Positions 9,044-18,659 of a DNA stretch of 64,000 nt are shown in pieces. The DNA is from Pedobacter sp. Hv1 (GTDB lineage: Bacteria > Bacteroidota > Bacteroidia > Sphingobacteriales > Sphingobacteriaceae). Location of the stretch: the NCBI RefSeq assembly GCF_001412215.1, contig NZ_LLWP01000002.1, positions 397,478 to 461,477 on the forward strand, written 5' to 3'. The position numbers were made by a program, and so were the translations under genes. Each line of letters opens with the position of its first letter. Position 1 is the first letter of the stretch. The notes under the pieces are model-generated. The model was given only the letters and a program-made list of their open reading frames with translations. It ran no database searches and was not told the origin of the DNA.

Positions 9044-10747
9044 TTACCAGCCTTGAATCTGGGTAATTGCTTTATTTCTTAAAATCTCATCCAACGGAAT
9101 TGGAATATAATAGAGCGCAGGTGTAAATTGTCTATTGGCATTATCTACCGTTACCGTTGTATAAGTAACACTAGAACCGCTAGGTGTACCTTTGTGTCCG
9201 GTAAACCTGATGTTGTTCAATTTAGTATGTGCTTTTCTCCATCTTCTTAAATCCCAATAACGGTGACCTTCAAAAGCCAATTCAATGATCCTTTCGTGCT
9301 CAATAGCCTTCATCATTTCATCAGGAGTTTGAGAAGGTGTATTTGGCAAGCCACGTTTGGTTCTCAATTCATTTAAAGAAGCTTTGGCACCAGCAATGTT
9401 GTTGATTTTCGTTTTTGCCTCGGCATCAATTAACAATACCTCTGCGTAACGCATCTCCATCCAGGTCTGGTCACTTTTGTTGATCACAATATTGGTATTG
9501 GCCTGATCTAATAACTTTTTGGCATAATAACCCGTTACCGTTCTTTTGGCTTCTGTAGCCCCGTATTCTGTTATGCCTTCAATATCATCAGTTGTAGTTG
9601 TATTTAAAGTACGTCCTTTCCAAGCTGAGCCATTGTGTAAAACTGTAGCGTAAAATCTTGGCTCTCTATTGGCATAAGGATTAGCAGCCATTGTAGGGTT
9701 GGCCCATGAGAAAGTAGAACCATCGTTCATTTCAAACTCATTAACCAATTCTGCTGTTGGTACACCATAAACTAAAGCCTGACCTGGTACATCTCTTGGC
9801 GGAACAAATCCTAAATCATATTGATGCGTAAGTTGCGGTCTTAAATAAGCAATTTTAAATACTGCCTCTTTAGAGTTTTTATTGGTAAACATTGTTCCAA
9901 AATCGTCTAAAGCATAAATTCCCTGTCCAGCTAATTTTTTCACTTCGTCTGCAGCATTAGAAGCTTGGGTGTAATAATCTGTAGCTTTTGTTTGTGGGAT
10001 ACCCGTTAAAGGATCTGCATTGAATTGTTTCTTATCGTATTCGGCAATTGAAGCTGCATATAACCAAGTTCTGGCCAACATGCCATAAGCTGCACCTTTG
10101 GTCGCTCTACCTGTATTTCCAGAATCCCAGTTGGCTGGTAAATTTTGTGCCGCAAATGCAAAATCAGCTGCAATAAACTTGTAACAATCTTCTTCACTAG
10201 AACGTGGATTGTCTTTTTTGTCTGGATCTACCAACTTATCTAGCAAAACCACACTACCGTGTAATTTTACCAACCAGAAATACACATAACCACGAATGAA
10301 ACGGGCCTCGGCCTGAAATTGTAGTTTTGAATTGTTGTCAAGACCTTGTGCCTTGGTATCTAATCCTTCTAAAAATTCATTGAGGCGACGGATACGAGCG
10401 TAACCAGTAGCCCAATAGTTTAACTGTGGTCCGGCGGCGTTAACCCTCGATGCATCTGAAGCTAAAATGTTAACGGTACCATTTCCAGAAACACCTGACG
10501 AATATTTCATTACATCGGTTAGTGCATCTGTGGCATTGTCGTATCCGATTGGGAAAGTACCAAACTTGAAAGTATTGAACTCACTGTACATCCCAATAAT
10601 ATAAGACCTGATGTTGGCTGGGTTCTGATAAACGGCAACATCTGTATATCTATCTAGTGGATCATAATCTACTTTACAAGAACCCATTACCAAAACGGCC
10701 CCTAAAACTAGGAATGATTTCTTTGTTATTTTTATATAATTTTTCAT
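9044..10747 (-). CDS. SusD/RagB-family outer-membrane lipoprotein
   Basis: A 567-residue lipoprotein with a signal sequence ending in the lipobox VMGSC near residue 24. It has the typical SusD layout: N-terminal TPR-like helices (ADFAFAAQNLP, ATKGAAYGMLARTWLYAAS), and C-terminal blocks DAEAKTKINNIAGAKASLNELRTKRGLP and HERIIELAFEGHRYWDLRRWR, which are diagnostic. SusD proteins lid the SusC pore on the cell surface and bind the glycan. It lies 9 bp from susC and forms the obligate pair with it. Residues for ligand binding cannot be picked out from sequence alone. Confidence 0.96.
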   Translation of the reverse strand: MKNYIKITKKSFLVLGAVLVMGSCKVDYDPLDRYTDVAVYQNPANIRSYIIGMYSEFNTFKFGTFPIGYDNATDALTDVMKYSSGVSGNGTVNILASDASRVNAAGPQLNYWATGYARIRRLNEFLEGLDTKAQGLDNNSKLQFQAEARFIRGYVYFWLVKLHGSVVLLDKLVDPDKKDNPRSSEEDCYKFIAADFAFAAQNLPANWDSGNTGRATKGAAYGMLARTWLYAASIAEYDKKQFNADPLTGIPQTKATDYYTQASNAADEVKKLAGQGIYALDDFGTMFTNKNSKEAVFKIAYLRPQLTHQYDLGFVPPRDVPGQALVYGVPTAELVNEFEMNDGSTFSWANPTMAANPYANREPRFYATVLHNGSAWKGRTLNTTTTDDIEGITEYGATEAKRTVTGYYAKKLLDQANTNIVINKSDQTWMEMRYAEVLLIDAEAKTKINNIAGAKASLNELRTKRGLPNTPSQTPDEMMKAIEHERIIELAFEGHRYWDLRRWRKAHTKLNNIRFTGHKGTPSGSSVTYTTVTVDNANRQFTPALYYIPIPLDEILRNKAITQIQGW

Positions 10748-10756
10748 GACTTCTAA

Positions 10757-13700
10757 TTAAAAGGTAAGGTTTACTCCTCCGGAGATCATTTTCTGTTGTG
10801 GATAGAATCCATTATTTACGTTTGGCATTTCAGGATCAAGATATTTCAACTTGTCCCATGTAAATAAGTTGAAGCCAGTTACATAAAAACGTACCCTTTC
10901 AATTTTCGATTTCAATACACTTTTTGGTAAGGTATAGCCAATCTGTACCGATTTTAGACGGATATAATCGTTATTCACAATAAACCCAGAGTTCTGATTG
11001 GCATTGTGTGGAGAAAGTGATACCCCTCCTGATGTTAATCGAGGATATTTTGCATTTGGGTTACTTGGCGACCACGATTGCTCTACCAAATAATATGGAG
11101 AGTTTCCGTAGCCGTAGAAAGTTTTGGTAAAAGGACTATTGTCTTCAATACCTGATGTACCTGATGAACCTTCGTACAATCCGCCCAAAGCTAAACTAGA
11201 CAATGCTGCTCCTTGAAATAAGGCTGAAAAATCAAAACCTCCGTAACTAGCCTGTAGGTTGATACCGTACATGATTTCTGGCAAATTGCTTCTGCCAATG
11301 TAAGTCATATCTGCATCTCTGGTAATACGTCCATCACCATTTAGATCTCTATATTTGAAATAACCTGGTGCCAAGAAACCGCTACTTGGTGAAGAACCAT
11401 TTCTAGCCTCTTCCCATGTTTGGTACATGCCATCTACAATAAAACCAATTTTTTCGCCAATTGGCCTACCAGTACGTTTTTGCCATGCTGGTAAGTTTTC
11501 ATTCTCATTAATTAAGATGATTTTATTTCTAGCCCAGTTAAAGTTACCTGTAACTGAATAGTTAAACTTACCAATGCTGTTTTTGTGTCTCAACTGTAAA
11601 TCAAAACCCCTATTATCGGTAATACCATCATTAAATGTAGAAGGTACGTTACCACCTAATGTTGGTGGATAAAGGCTACCTCTTCCGGTAAGGATATTGT
11701 TTACTACCGTATAGAAATAATCGAAATCAACACCTAATTTTCCATTCCAGAATTCGGCTTCAAAACCAACGTTTGTGGTATTGTGACGCTCCCACGTTAA
11801 GTTTTTGTTTGGTGGAGCTGTAGTATAAAGTGCTGAAACTGGCACACCACCAATAATAGCCACCGGACTATCCGTTAACATAAACCCTGGTAAATAAGGG
11901 AAAGAAGTTACCGTATTGTCTTTACCCAATACTCCATGAGAAGCTTTTACTTTTAAGAAGTTAATGGTATTCGACATTTTGCTGAAGAACCCTTCTTTAC
12001 TTACTACCCATCCTAAACCAACACCCGGGAAATAACCCCAACGGCTTTCTGCAGGGAAACTTAAAGAAGCATCGGCTCTAACCGCCACCTCAAACAGGTA
12101 TTTATCTTTGTACGAGTAGTTGATACGACCCACATAACCTTGTCTGGCCCCTAAACCACTACTTCCTGTTGGGCTAATAAAATCGTTTGTAGCTGTACTT
12201 CCGAAATCGATCTCTTGTAATTCTGAAAGGGCAAAGTTTCTTGCACCAGTTGAGAACACATTTGAACGATACCTAGACCATTCGTATAAAGCCAAGGCAG
12301 TAACGCTATGTCCACCTTCGAATGTTTTGGTATAATTTAAACTTGGTTGGAATGTTAATCTGTTATTTTGACTGTAATTTTGACGAAGTGTATTTACAGT
12401 AATACCTGGAGGATTCGAGATTAAAGTAAAGTTACCTGTGGTCTGTCCTCTAAACCTACCCATTAACGAATAAGGTGTAGTCCAGTTTTTGTTCTCTGTA
12501 GCATTCTTATCAAATGAAGTCAATACTTTTCCGGTTAAACCTTTAATCCAAGGCACTTTTACATTGAAAGTAAGGGAGCTTTGGAAAACATTTGTTTCGC
12601 CATTCTGATAACCAGACTGCATTACCGAAGCAATAGGGTTTACATAACCTGCATTACTTTGATAGGCTGTTGGCAATCCATTTTCTGCATACATTGGCAT
12701 GTTAGGTAAAGTTCTAACTGCCTGATAGAATGGGTTCATGTAAGCCGAGTTATCTGGAGAGATACCTGGTGTATTTGTTTTTTGTAACCTAGCACCAATG
12801 TCGAATGTTACTGATAACAATTCGTTCAACTGTGCATCGATATTGGTTCTTAAGTTAAATCTTTTGTAACCTGTATTTTCTACAACTCCATCTTGATCAA
12901 GATAGCCTAAGCTCGAAAAATATTTTACTTTTTCGCTTCCACCTCTTACCGTAATACCATGGCTTTGAGAATAACTCTTTTTGCCTAACAATTGACCAAC
13001 CCAATCGGTATTGCCCAAAAGAGGGTTGGTATTGGTACCATTTCTTAAAGCATCGATCTGCGACTGGGTATAAGTTAACGGACTCGGGTCCATCCCTACA
13101 TTGATACGGTAATCATTATCTAACGTTTCTGCTCTAGAGAACCAGTCCATATAATCTGGACCATCTAAAAATTTAGGGAAACGCGTATTAGAGTTCTGCA
13201 TAATTGCACCATCGTAAGTGATTTGAGGTGCAGATATTTTACCTCTTTTAGTGGTAACCAAAATTACCCCATTTGCTGCCTGTAAACCATATACCGCAGC
13301 AGACAATGCGTCTTTTAGTACAGAGATGCTTTCAATTTCGTTCGGATCTAACTGAGAAAAAGAACGCTCTACCCCATCAACAATTACAATTGGTCCTTGT
13401 CCACCTTGGTAGGTAGAAGTACCCCTTACACGGATGGTGGCATCGTCAGCACCTGGTCGGCCAGAAGATTGAACGGTGGTAATACCTGGCAATCTACCCG
13501 CCAACATATTGGTAATGTTCATGGTAGGCGCCTGTTTAATATCGTCGCTGGTAATTTGTGCTACCGACCCCAATACATTAGATTTTTTCTGTGTACCATA
13601 ACCCACTACCACTACTTCGTTCAATAGTGAATTGGATTCTTCAAGTTCAATGTTCACACTTGTTCCTTTTACAGTTACTTCTTTTGTGGTAAACCCGATA

Positions 13701-13957
13701 TAGGTTAATACAAGTGCTTGCTCATTTTGCTCCAAAGTAATGGAGAACTTTCCTTCATTGTTTGTTTGAACTACTTTTGGCGTCCCCTTTACAGTTACCG
13801 ATACACCGGGTAAAGGCATGGACTGCTTGTCTGTTACGGAACCTGTTACTACCCTCGATTGCGCAAAGGCAACGGTGGTAAAACAGAACATACAAAGCAC
13901 CAGAGATAAAATCATCCATGGAAGCTTTTCTTTTTTGGTAAAAAATTTCAACATCAT
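10757..13957 (-). CDS. SusC/RagA-family TonB-dependent transporter
   Basis: A 1066-residue outer-membrane transporter. After the signal peptide (about 1-32, TTVAFAQ) comes a carboxypeptidase-D-like beta-sandwich (VVTGSVTDKQSMPLPGVSVTVKGT), then the TonB box/plug (LNEVVVVGYGTQKK, IVIVDGVERSF, LKDALSAAVYGLQAANGVILV), then a 22-strand barrel ending in the aromatic-rich GGVNLTF. There is no STN domain, so the protein does not signal to an anti-sigma factor. This agrees with the absence of ECF sigma/anti-sigma genes nearby and points to the divergent ROK protein as regulator. Two adjacent ATGs (13957 and 13954) are possible starts. Confidence 0.97.
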   Translation of the reverse strand: MMLKFFTKKEKLPWMILSLVLCMFCFTTVAFAQSRVVTGSVTDKQSMPLPGVSVTVKGTPKVVQTNNEGKFSITLEQNEQALVLTYIGFTTKEVTVKGTSVNIELEESNSLLNEVVVVGYGTQKKSNVLGSVAQITSDDIKQAPTMNITNMLAGRLPGITTVQSSGRPGADDATIRVRGTSTYQGGQGPIVIVDGVERSFSQLDPNEIESISVLKDALSAAVYGLQAANGVILVTTKRGKISAPQITYDGAIMQNSNTRFPKFLDGPDYMDWFSRAETLDNDYRINVGMDPSPLTYTQSQIDALRNGTNTNPLLGNTDWVGQLLGKKSYSQSHGITVRGGSEKVKYFSSLGYLDQDGVVENTGYKRFNLRTNIDAQLNELLSVTFDIGARLQKTNTPGISPDNSAYMNPFYQAVRTLPNMPMYAENGLPTAYQSNAGYVNPIASVMQSGYQNGETNVFQSSLTFNVKVPWIKGLTGKVLTSFDKNATENKNWTTPYSLMGRFRGQTTGNFTLISNPPGITVNTLRQNYSQNNRLTFQPSLNYTKTFEGGHSVTALALYEWSRYRSNVFSTGARNFALSELQEIDFGSTATNDFISPTGSSGLGARQGYVGRINYSYKDKYLFEVAVRADASLSFPAESRWGYFPGVGLGWVVSKEGFFSKMSNTINFLKVKASHGVLGKDNTVTSFPYLPGFMLTDSPVAIIGGVPVSALYTTAPPNKNLTWERHNTTNVGFEAEFWNGKLGVDFDYFYTVVNNILTGRGSLYPPTLGGNVPSTFNDGITDNRGFDLQLRHKNSIGKFNYSVTGNFNWARNKIILINENENLPAWQKRTGRPIGEKIGFIVDGMYQTWEEARNGSSPSSGFLAPGYFKYRDLNGDGRITRDADMTYIGRSNLPEIMYGINLQASYGGFDFSALFQGAALSSLALGGLYEGSSGTSGIEDNSPFTKTFYGYGNSPYYLVEQSWSPSNPNAKYPRLTSGGVSLSPHNANQNSGFIVNNDYIRLKSVQIGYTLPKSVLKSKIERVRFYVTGFNLFTWDKLKYLDPEMPNVNNGFYPQQKMISGGVNLTF

Positions 13958-13974
13958 GTTAAGTTTACTTTGTT

Positions 13975-15852
13975 TTATTTGGTTATTTTTGATTGCATTA
14001 GACGGCCATTAAAGTTCACTTCAACGGCAAATGGTTTAAGGTATTTATCTAATAATACAGCCAATTCGCCACGATTAATCGTAGGGCTATTGGGTTTTTG
14101 ATCTTGTTTTTTGAGCGAAGCCAAATCGGTTACAATGGTTTCTTTTCCAATCTGTTTGTTCAACATTGGAATAACTGTGGCAAAGAAATCAACATCCAGG
14201 TCTTTTCCAGATGCGGCCACTTCGGCAATTGCCGGATAATAGGTTTTTAAACCCTGTATAAAAGTTGCTTCACTAATGGGGTGCTGAGGATAAAACCACA
14301 TTTGGTTTGCCCATTTGTAAGAAATACCTGTACCTTGAAGAATACCGGTTGCTCCGATGCGTTGGATAGCATCAAAATTAGAATCTTCAGGTTTTACATC
14401 GATAAAAGGCATAATGTAGGCCTTACTGCTCAATAACGCCTGCTGAACTTCGCGAATATTTACCGCTGCAGGGTCTACATTATTTTTGATGGCTACAGCG
14501 GCCAAGGCTCCAGCTGCCTGTCCAATACCTAATACCACAGGCTGTAACCTGGTTGCACCAGCAACAATATTAGAAACACCGATACTTTTTTCGGCCACAA
14601 TTAGTCCTTTGGTATTTTCTGGTACCAACGAGCCTAATGGCACATTATAAGCTGGAACTTTGATCTTTACAAAATCAATAGCAGGTGCTGCCGGATTTTT
14701 AAGGTGGTGATGATCTATGGTATAATCGCCTACGGCTATGCCTGTTCTATAATAAGCTTCTTTTTGCTGATAAGGTTGTGCTACAAAGGGCAAAGTTAAA
14801 TCTACCTGACCTTTTAAACGGCGAGATTCGCGATTATAAGGAATCATGGGTAAACGATCTGCTGTAGGAAATTCATCATCAGCCAAGCCCAAATGCTTAA
14901 AGCCCATTACCGTTTGCAGGTAATAGATAAACCTTAAAGTATGCAACTTTGCCTCTTTTAAGGCTTCCGAACGCTCTTTTGGACTTTTCTCAATAATATT
15001 TAAATAGATATCATTTCCATTTTTTGGCCAGTTGATCATGTATTTACCATTTGGCAGTTTACCATAGGTGATCATCTTGCTACAATCTATAATTGGCGTA
15101 TTGTCTTTAGCAGCTGGATCTGCTACATCACAACTGTGTTCAAATATAGTAGGATCATAACCAGCAGGTTTTTTAATGGTTTTGTCGGCACCTGCACCAA
15201 AATCTTTCAAGATCGCTACATAGGTCAAATCTTGGATAATATCATTGGCTTGTTCTGGAGCATAACTCTCTCCAGTAACTGATCTACTGTCCATACCAAT
15301 TCGATAAGGAGCCCCTACAGCGGCCATTACATCGCCTAGTTCTGTAGCATCAATTAATAGTTGAGCATTAATTTTGTAGGTCTTGTTGGCTTTTTTAACA
15401 CTTACTGTCCAACCATTGGTGGTTTTTTGAACATTTAGCCATTGCGATTGATACCAGATAGCTAGATTAGCTTCTTTAGCTAATTCTTTCAATAATTTAT
15501 TCCCTACCGAGGGTTCAAATAAGGTATTACTTACCCATCCGGTTTCTACAGCTTTTGCACCACCATAATAATGATAGAGTTTTTGTCTGAATTCTCCCCA
15601 TAAACCAGCTGGCATCTGATGGTTACCATCTATGGCAGAAACACCAGCAGCTGTAAGCATGCCCCCTAACCAATCTGTCTCTTCAACAATAATAGTCTGT
15701 ACCCCCATTCTGGATGCCTGAATACCCGCAGTGGTACCACTTGCACCACCACCTATAATTAATAATGAGGTGTTGATCTCTGACTGCGCTTGCGCTAAAA
15801 TTGCAGTCGTACATAAAACATAAGTTAAAAAAAGATGTCTTAGATAATTCAT
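13975..15852 (-). CDS. secreted FAD-dependent oxidoreductase with SLH-like C-terminus
   Basis: The start is set at the ATG at 15852, because the longer frame begins with TTG and would add five residues before the signal peptide (ends ILAQAQ). The 625-residue protein has a Rossmann FAD-binding start, LLIIGGGASGTTAGIQASR, then VEETDWLGGM, as in the PF12831 family. Later blocks ATELGDVMAAVGAPYRIG and VAGATRLQPVVLGIGQAAGA fit the FAD domain. The last ~120 residues look like S-layer-homology repeats (DAIQRIGATGILQGTG, PISEATFIQGL, and INRGELAVLLDKYL). It is the first gene of the operon, 17 bp before susC. It probably oxidises a sugar or polymer unit in the periplasm; the substrate is unknown. Confidence 0.82.
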   Translation of the reverse strand: MNYLRHLFLTYVLCTTAILAQAQSEINTSLLIIGGGASGTTAGIQASRMGVQTIIVEETDWLGGMLTAAGVSAIDGNHQMPAGLWGEFRQKLYHYYGGAKAVETGWVSNTLFEPSVGNKLLKELAKEANLAIWYQSQWLNVQKTTNGWTVSVKKANKTYKINAQLLIDATELGDVMAAVGAPYRIGMDSRSVTGESYAPEQANDIIQDLTYVAILKDFGAGADKTIKKPAGYDPTIFEHSCDVADPAAKDNTPIIDCSKMITYGKLPNGKYMINWPKNGNDIYLNIIEKSPKERSEALKEAKLHTLRFIYYLQTVMGFKHLGLADDEFPTADRLPMIPYNRESRRLKGQVDLTLPFVAQPYQQKEAYYRTGIAVGDYTIDHHHLKNPAAPAIDFVKIKVPAYNVPLGSLVPENTKGLIVAEKSIGVSNIVAGATRLQPVVLGIGQAAGALAAVAIKNNVDPAAVNIREVQQALLSSKAYIMPFIDVKPEDSNFDAIQRIGATGILQGTGISYKWANQMWFYPQHPISEATFIQGLKTYYPAIAEVAASGKDLDVDFFATVIPMLNKQIGKETIVTDLASLKKQDQKPNSPTINRGELAVLLDKYLKPFAVEVNFNGRLMQSKITK

Positions 15853-16130
15853 ATTGCTATTTGGCAATAACGAAAGTAATCTTTTTTTTAATAACTCATG
15901 AACAATTATTAATTTTTTTTATTAAGTATATTTACAACAAATACAACTATCTAATAATCAATGATTTAAAAAATAACAGAATTTAATTAGTTACTTTGAG
16001 ACGTAATTTTTACAAAGTTTAGTGATTATATGTATCTTTAATTTAATTTTACAGTCGCCATTTAGCTGAAATCATACCATATCTTTACATTTTATTATGC
16101 AAACCGTACTGCAATTATGGCATGTTTTTA

Positions 16131-16178
16131 AATAATTTTAATTATTAAATCATCTTTAGTAATTATTAATCAATAATT
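16131..16178. promoter_or_regulatory. paired AT-rich palindromes, possible ROK operator
   Basis: The 326-bp gap between the divergent oxidoreductase and ROK genes holds two related palindromes next to the ROK start: AATAATT-TT-AATTATT (16131-16146) and AATTATT-AATC-AATAATT (16161-16178, ending one base before the ATG). ROK repressors usually bind AT-rich dyads that overlap their own promoter. The region is very AT-rich, so chance is a real alternative. No clear TTTG/TAnnTTTG promoter was found in the rest of the gap. Confidence 0.4.
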
Positions 16179-17402
16179 ATGACATTTTTTGAAGAATTAA
16201 ACGACGAAAATATATCTGGGGTAGCATTCAAAAATATCCACCTCAAAAAAAACATCATCTCACTCTTATGCAATAATGGCAACTCTACTATTGCAGAACT
16301 ATGCAAAGAATTAAATTTAAGCACACCCAAAGTCACTAACCTAGTAGCCGAATTGGTAAACGATGGATTAGTTGAAGACTTGGGCAAATTGGATTCTACG
16401 GGAGGAAGAAAACCCAACATCTACGGAATGATTTCCAATTCTGTATTTTTTATTGGGGTAGATGTGAAATACACACATTTGAATATTGGCTTGGCCGATC
16501 TGCAGAAAAACTTGGTCAACATTTCTGAAAATGTACCTTACCAATTAAATAATAGCCAAGAATCTTTAATCGAACTATGTAACGCCATTAAAAAATTCAT
16601 TAAAACTACTGGCGTTGGCAAAGACAAGATTTTAGGTATCGGCATTAACCTTTCTGGCCGAATTAACTACTCTACTGGTTACAGCTACAGTTTCTTCCAC
16701 TTTAATGAAGAACCTTTAACCAAATTCTTAGAATCGGAGCTAGGTGTTAAAGCCTTTCTAGAAAACGACTCGAGGGCAATGGCCTATGGAGAATTTAATG
16801 CTGGCGTAGTACGCGATGAAAGAAACGTTTTGTTTTTAAATATGGATTATGGCCTAGGTATGGGGATCATGATCAATAGTCATCTATACTATGGCAAATC
16901 TGGTTTTGCCGGCGAATTTGGCCACATCCCATTATTTAACAACGAGATTATCTGTAAATGTGGGAAAAAGGGTTGCTTAGAAACCGAAGCATCTGGACAG
17001 GCGCTACTCCGATTATTCAAAGAAAAAGTAGCTCAAGGCTCATCCACTTCTTTGATCACTCAACAGAAACTAAAAATTGATGATATTATTTTAGACGATA
17101 TCATTAAAGCCGTACAATACGATGATGTGTTAGCTATTGAACTGATTGCACAAATTGGAGAAAAGCTAGGAAGGGGAATTGCGCTCTTGATCAATATCTT
17201 CAATCCGGAACTGGTCATTTTGGGAGGCAGCTTAGCTGCTACTGGCGAATACATCCGCTTACCGATATTGAGTGCCATTAACAAATACTCATTAAGTTTA
17301 GTGAGCAGCGACACGCAATTGAAGTTCTCGAAACTTGGCGAAAAGGCCGGAGTAATTGGCGCTTGCCTGTTGGTAAGAAATAGACTACTGAACCTCTATT
17401 AA
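16179..17402 (+). CDS. ROK-family transcriptional repressor (NagC/Mlc-like)
   Basis: A 407-residue protein with a winged-helix N-terminus (about 20-80: GNSTIAELCKELNLSTPKVTNLVAELVNDGLVE) and a ROK sugar-sensing domain (about 88-400). The zinc site is intact (GEFGHIPL His plus CKCGKKGCLE cysteines). The sugar-binding ENDSRA block is kept, with the Asp. The kinase phosphate loop DxGGT is replaced by DVKYTH, so it should sense a sugar without phosphorylating it. It is divergent from the oxidoreductase-susCD operon and is the only regulator near it. It most likely represses that operon until the imported sugar binds. Confidence 0.9.
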   Translation: MTFFEELNDENISGVAFKNIHLKKNIISLLCNNGNSTIAELCKELNLSTPKVTNLVAELVNDGLVEDLGKLDSTGGRKPNIYGMISNSVFFIGVDVKYTHLNIGLADLQKNLVNISENVPYQLNNSQESLIELCNAIKKFIKTTGVGKDKILGIGINLSGRINYSTGYSYSFFHFNEEPLTKFLESELGVKAFLENDSRAMAYGEFNAGVVRDERNVLFLNMDYGLGMGIMINSHLYYGKSGFAGEFGHIPLFNNEIICKCGKKGCLETEASGQALLRLFKEKVAQGSSTSLITQQKLKIDDIILDDIIKAVQYDDVLAIELIAQIGEKLGRGIALLINIFNPELVILGGSLAATGEYIRLPILSAINKYSLSLVSSDTQLKFSKLGEKAGVIGACLLVRNRLLNLY

Positions 17403-17407
17403 TTAAA

Positions 17408-17446
17408 ATTTTGTCTCGAAAGTAAATTTCACCTTCGAGACAAAAT
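17408..17446. terminator. bidirectional intrinsic terminator
   Basis: A perfect 13-bp inverted repeat (17408-17420 with 17434-17446, 13-nt loop) is flanked by A-rich and T-rich ends. It lies between the stop of the ROK gene (plus) and the stop of the secreted unknown (minus), so it can end transcription from both sides. Confidence 0.85.
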
Positions 17447-17449
17447 CAA

Positions 17450-18631
17450 TTATTTCAAATCTATAGGAATAAAGATCAATGGTGTAGGTAAACATGAAGC
17501 GCCCGGAGGAGAATACTTCAATTTGATCGTTTGCTCACTTCCATCAGCCGAAGGCTTAAATACTTGAATCAATATCGCTTCTGGTGCTTTTTTGGTTACC
17601 AATCTATCTTTTGGCAATTGAATGATGCCTTCAGGAAAAAGCCCCCCGCTAACCACAATACTTGCCGCCATACCGCCACACCACTGGTTATCTGCCGATC
17701 TAGAGTTCCAAGTTACCAATGCCAAGCCCTTGCCATCCGTACTCTTCCATTTCAGCTCTACATCGTACATTACCCCATAATTACCTGCCAATTTAGCAAT
17801 CTTACCACTATGGCTTTCTTTGCCAACTACCCAAGGATCTGTTGCCCCATCTGCCAGCATTAACTGAACCACACCATCTTTGGTATCTACTACTTTATCG
17901 TTCAACACTTTATAATTGCTTACACCAAAAATACCTCTTCCAGCATTGGCATGACCAAAGGGAATAATGTTCTTGATCTTGTCTGCAGCTACCTGAACTG
18001 GTGTACCCGGCGCTGCCTGCACAACAGAAATTTCTCCTGGCTGATCAATCACAAATTCATAAAATCCATGCACCAACTCATCGTATTTAACAATGTGTTT
18101 ATCTAATTTTTCATCTATAGAAATAGATTTACCCGGTGCAATACTTCTAATCACCACACTGCCATTTGACGCAAAATAATCTGCCAATCCTTGTTTTCCA
18201 ATCTGAAAATAATTTAAGCTTGGTTTTTGAGAAGAATATTTCAGCATTCTCAAATGCATGGTTTGCTTTCCTGTATTTTTTAATACTGCAATAATTTTGC
18301 GGTCAATCTTGGCAGGTTCCTTTACTCCATTTACATTATAAAGATATAAACGTACAGCTCCTGGCACTACCGCCTCTTTCAATGCAATAGCTTCTGGCAC
18401 ACGAATGTATTCAGGATCGTCAGAAATGATAAACTGTGGACCAGGCAAAACAATTTTCTGGTAATTGATCTTATCGATTTTTTCGGTCAAGAATCCTGGA
18501 AGCTCCACAATACTCCCCTGTTTGGTTTGAAGTATAGCCTTATCAGAACCAGGTTGTAAAACCTGTGCCTGCAATTGCATACACGATGCCGTGACAACTA
18601 TACCACTCAGTAATGTTTTTAATTTTTTCAC
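17450..18631 (-). CDS. secreted protein of unknown function
   Basis: A 393-residue protein starting with GTG at 18631 and a signal peptide (KKLKTLLSGIVVTASCMQLQAQ). The rest is rich in short beta-strands with no transmembrane helix. I do not recognise a family. The only notable traits are a C-terminal CGGMAASIVVSGG stretch and Cys pairs at CGG and SCLP that could form a disulfide. It is convergent with the ROK gene and lies 28 bp downstream of the esterase, on the same strand. It therefore probably belongs to a two-gene unit at the edge of the glycan locus. A carbohydrate or cell-wall role is only suggested by position. Confidence 0.6.
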   Translation of the reverse strand: MKKLKTLLSGIVVTASCMQLQAQVLQPGSDKAILQTKQGSIVELPGFLTEKIDKINYQKIVLPGPQFIISDDPEYIRVPEAIALKEAVVPGAVRLYLYNVNGVKEPAKIDRKIIAVLKNTGKQTMHLRMLKYSSQKPSLNYFQIGKQGLADYFASNGSVVIRSIAPGKSISIDEKLDKHIVKYDELVHGFYEFVIDQPGEISVVQAAPGTPVQVAADKIKNIIPFGHANAGRGIFGVSNYKVLNDKVVDTKDGVVQLMLADGATDPWVVGKESHSGKIAKLAGNYGVMYDVELKWKSTDGKGLALVTWNSRSADNQWCGGMAASIVVSGGLFPEGIIQLPKDRLVTKKAPEAILIQVFKPSADGSEQTIKLKYSPPGASCLPTPLIFIPIDLK

Positions 18632-18659
18632 TTGTGTTTTGTTAAAAATTTATATTCGG

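Noticed and set aside
10757..13957. SusC as a signal-transducing transporter with anti-sigma partner
   Set aside because: No STN domain is present in the N-terminus and no ECF sigma or anti-sigma gene occurs nearby.
16000..16130. Promoter of the ROK gene
   Set aside because: TATCTTTA-like words occur several times, but none has a TTTG at the right distance, so no single site is supported.
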